Of a DNA stretch of 64,000 bases, positions 62,403 through 64,000 are shown piece after piece (the stretch's first letter is position 1; each line of letters starts with the position of its first letter). The notes beneath the pieces were generated by a model that was not told where the DNA came from, searched no databases, and saw only the letters and a list, made by a program, of their open reading frames with translations. The stretch is from NCBI GenBank assembly GCA_902806565.1, contig CADCXA010000027.1, positions 310,001 to 374,000 on the forward strand, read 5' to 3'. Source of the DNA: Hypoxylon rubiginosum. Its lineage: Eukaryota > Ascomycota > Sordariomycetes > Xylariales > Hypoxylaceae. A program made the position numbers and the translations under genes.

Positions 62403-64000
62403 TAAGTTAAATAAAAACGTTTTTAATTACTTATTATTTCCACTTTAAGATATTTTTAAAAAAAAGATAATTATAATTAATATAAAAATGGTTAAAGTAA
62501 AAAAAAATATTATTAATAATATAAATAAATATAAATTTTTATTTATATTAGTTTAAATTAATAATTATTTTATTATATATATTAAATAAGGTTTAAATTA
62601 AAAATAATAAGATATATATATAAGGATTATAAAGTGATATAAAATGTTATTAATAATAAAAATAAAAATATAAATAAAACCTAAGATTATTAATTTTTTT
62701 TTTATATTATAAAAACGTTTTAATATAATTATTATTAATAATATTATTTAATATAATTGTTACTAATAATATTATTTAATATAATTATTATTAATATTTT
62801 TAAAAAAAGTTTATTAAAAGTAACTTAAATTTATAAATAAATTAAATAATATTATATGTTTTTTTTTTTTTATTAATATAAAAGTTTTTTTAAATGTAAA
62901 TATTTAAATACCTGGATGTTAAATAAGGTAAATAAGTAAAGTGGTTAATAAATAAAAATATTTAAATTTAATATATATAAGTTATTAACTGGAAATTTAT
63001 TTTAAATAAATTAAATATTATTTATAAGATTAGGTAATATATTATTTATTTTTATAATTTTTTTTTTAAATATATATAAGTATATTAATTTATATTTTAT
63101 TATACTTTAAAAAATTCCTAAGAATTAAAAGTATTTTAAATTTATTTAATTTTTAATAAATGTGGAATAAGTAAAAATTTTTAAACGTATTAATTTTTAT
63201 TATTTAATTTATTTAAAAGTTTTATTATTATTTATAATTTATATTATAAATAATAAAAATATGTATTATAATATATTATATTATATTTATTATATTATAA
63301 CTAAAAATTATTAATATAAAAATAAGGAAAAATAATTAAGTTTTAATTATTTATTTTTTTTTTAACTTTTAATTTAAATATTTATATTATTATATTAATT
63401 AATAGTATTTTATACGACGTTTAATATTAGTTTTAAGTTTTAATAATTATAATAAACTTTTATATTAATATTATTAATAATATTTTTATTGGTTTTTAAT
63501 ATAATATAAGTTTATATTTAATTGTTTTAAATTTTATATATTAGGATTTTTTTAAATATATTTTTAAGTTTTAAAAAAAAGTGCCGATTTTATTTATTAA
63601 CTTAGTTTTTAATAAATAATATAATTAATATATAAATAAGCTTTTAATTTTAATTATAATTAAATAAATTATTAATGATTTTATAGTAAGTTAAAAATTA
63701 GTGATAATTTATAATAAAGTTTATTATATTATTAAATTTATTTAAATTTTAAAGTTAAGTTATATTATTTTATAAATTATTAATTAATAATTTAATAAAA
63801 ATTATATATGTTTATTTTAAAATAATGTTTTAAAAAAGAAAAATAATAAAGCGATTAATAATTTTTTAAATGTTATTTTTATTTGTTAAGATTTATATAA
63901 ATTTTATAATAATTATTATATTATCTTTTTTTTATTATTAAGATATAATAATTTTTATATTTATAAACTAGTTTCTTATATATTTTAAAAGGTTAATAAG

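Larger units (their letters stand above)
50640..64000. repeat. RIP-saturated AT-rich block (decayed repeats or pericentromeric heterochromatin)
   Basis: From about 50,640 to the window end the composition is almost entirely A and T (visibly over nine bases in ten), with stops in every frame and no open frame of 60 codons. The change is abrupt within about 100 bp. The remaining C is mostly followed by T, G or C and rarely by A, as expected after C-to-T change at CpA. No telomeric repeat, rDNA or mitochondrial gene is seen, so a nuclear, internal RIP isochore fits best. Decayed transposons are likely but too altered to name. The block continues beyond the window. Confidence 0.85.

Overview
The window is nuclear DNA of a filamentous ascomycete (Pezizomycotina), most likely a Sordariomycete-type mould. 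The evidence is: genes with one to six short introns (mostly 50-100 bp, with GTAxGT donors and CTAAC/CTAAT branch sites); fungus-restricted protein families (UstYa/DUF3328, DUF8021, DUF4360, rhodopsin-domain membrane proteins, fungal long-chain alcohol oxidase, tannase/feruloyl esterase); an intron-bearing tRNA-Thr; and a 13 kb AT-saturated block of the kind made by repeat-induced point mutation (RIP). I rebuilt exon boundaries by hand from reading frame, splice consensus and family knowledge. The species is not identifiable from the sequence alone.

Layout. 1-12.2 kb is gene-poor, with one secreted EEP-nuclease-fold protein carrying a jacalin-like tail (1,925-3,470). A large SH3-RasGEF (Cdc25-type) gene follows at 12,267-15,944, then another 4.3 kb without recognisable genes. 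20.2-29.4 kb is denser: UNC93-like transporter, long-chain alcohol oxidase, secreted DUF8021 protein, NAD(P)-binding protein and secreted DUF4360-like protein. 29.9-35.4 kb is a compact four-gene group: rhodopsin-domain seven-helix protein, 80-aa secreted peptide with dibasic (Kex2-type) sites, UstYa-like (DUF3328) protein and proline-iminopeptidase-like hydrolase. This is the best candidate for a small ribosomal-peptide (RiPP/dikaritin-like) or peptide-signalling locus. 36.7-43.0 kb holds small hypothetical genes, among them a CxxCxG zinc-ribbon peptide and a GRF-like Cys motif, plus a decayed reading frame. 43.5-50.4 kb has a tannase/feruloyl esterase, tRNA-Thr(CGU), an F-box protein and a beta-propeller lactonase-like protein.

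At 50.43-50.64 kb two 99-bp tandem copies differ only by transitions, and from about 50.64 kb to the window end the sequence is almost pure A+T with no usable reading frame. I read this as a RIP-saturated heterochromatic block (decayed repeats or pericentromere) that contains small tandem repeats of 113, 163 and 66 bp.

Functionally the genes are mostly independent: Ras/cAMP signalling (RasGEF), lipid alcohol oxidation (FAO), secreted hydrolases and secreted proteins of unknown role. Only the 29.9-35.4 kb group has an arrangement (alternating divergent pairs, peptide + UstYa + peptidase) that suggests joint function, and that is inference.
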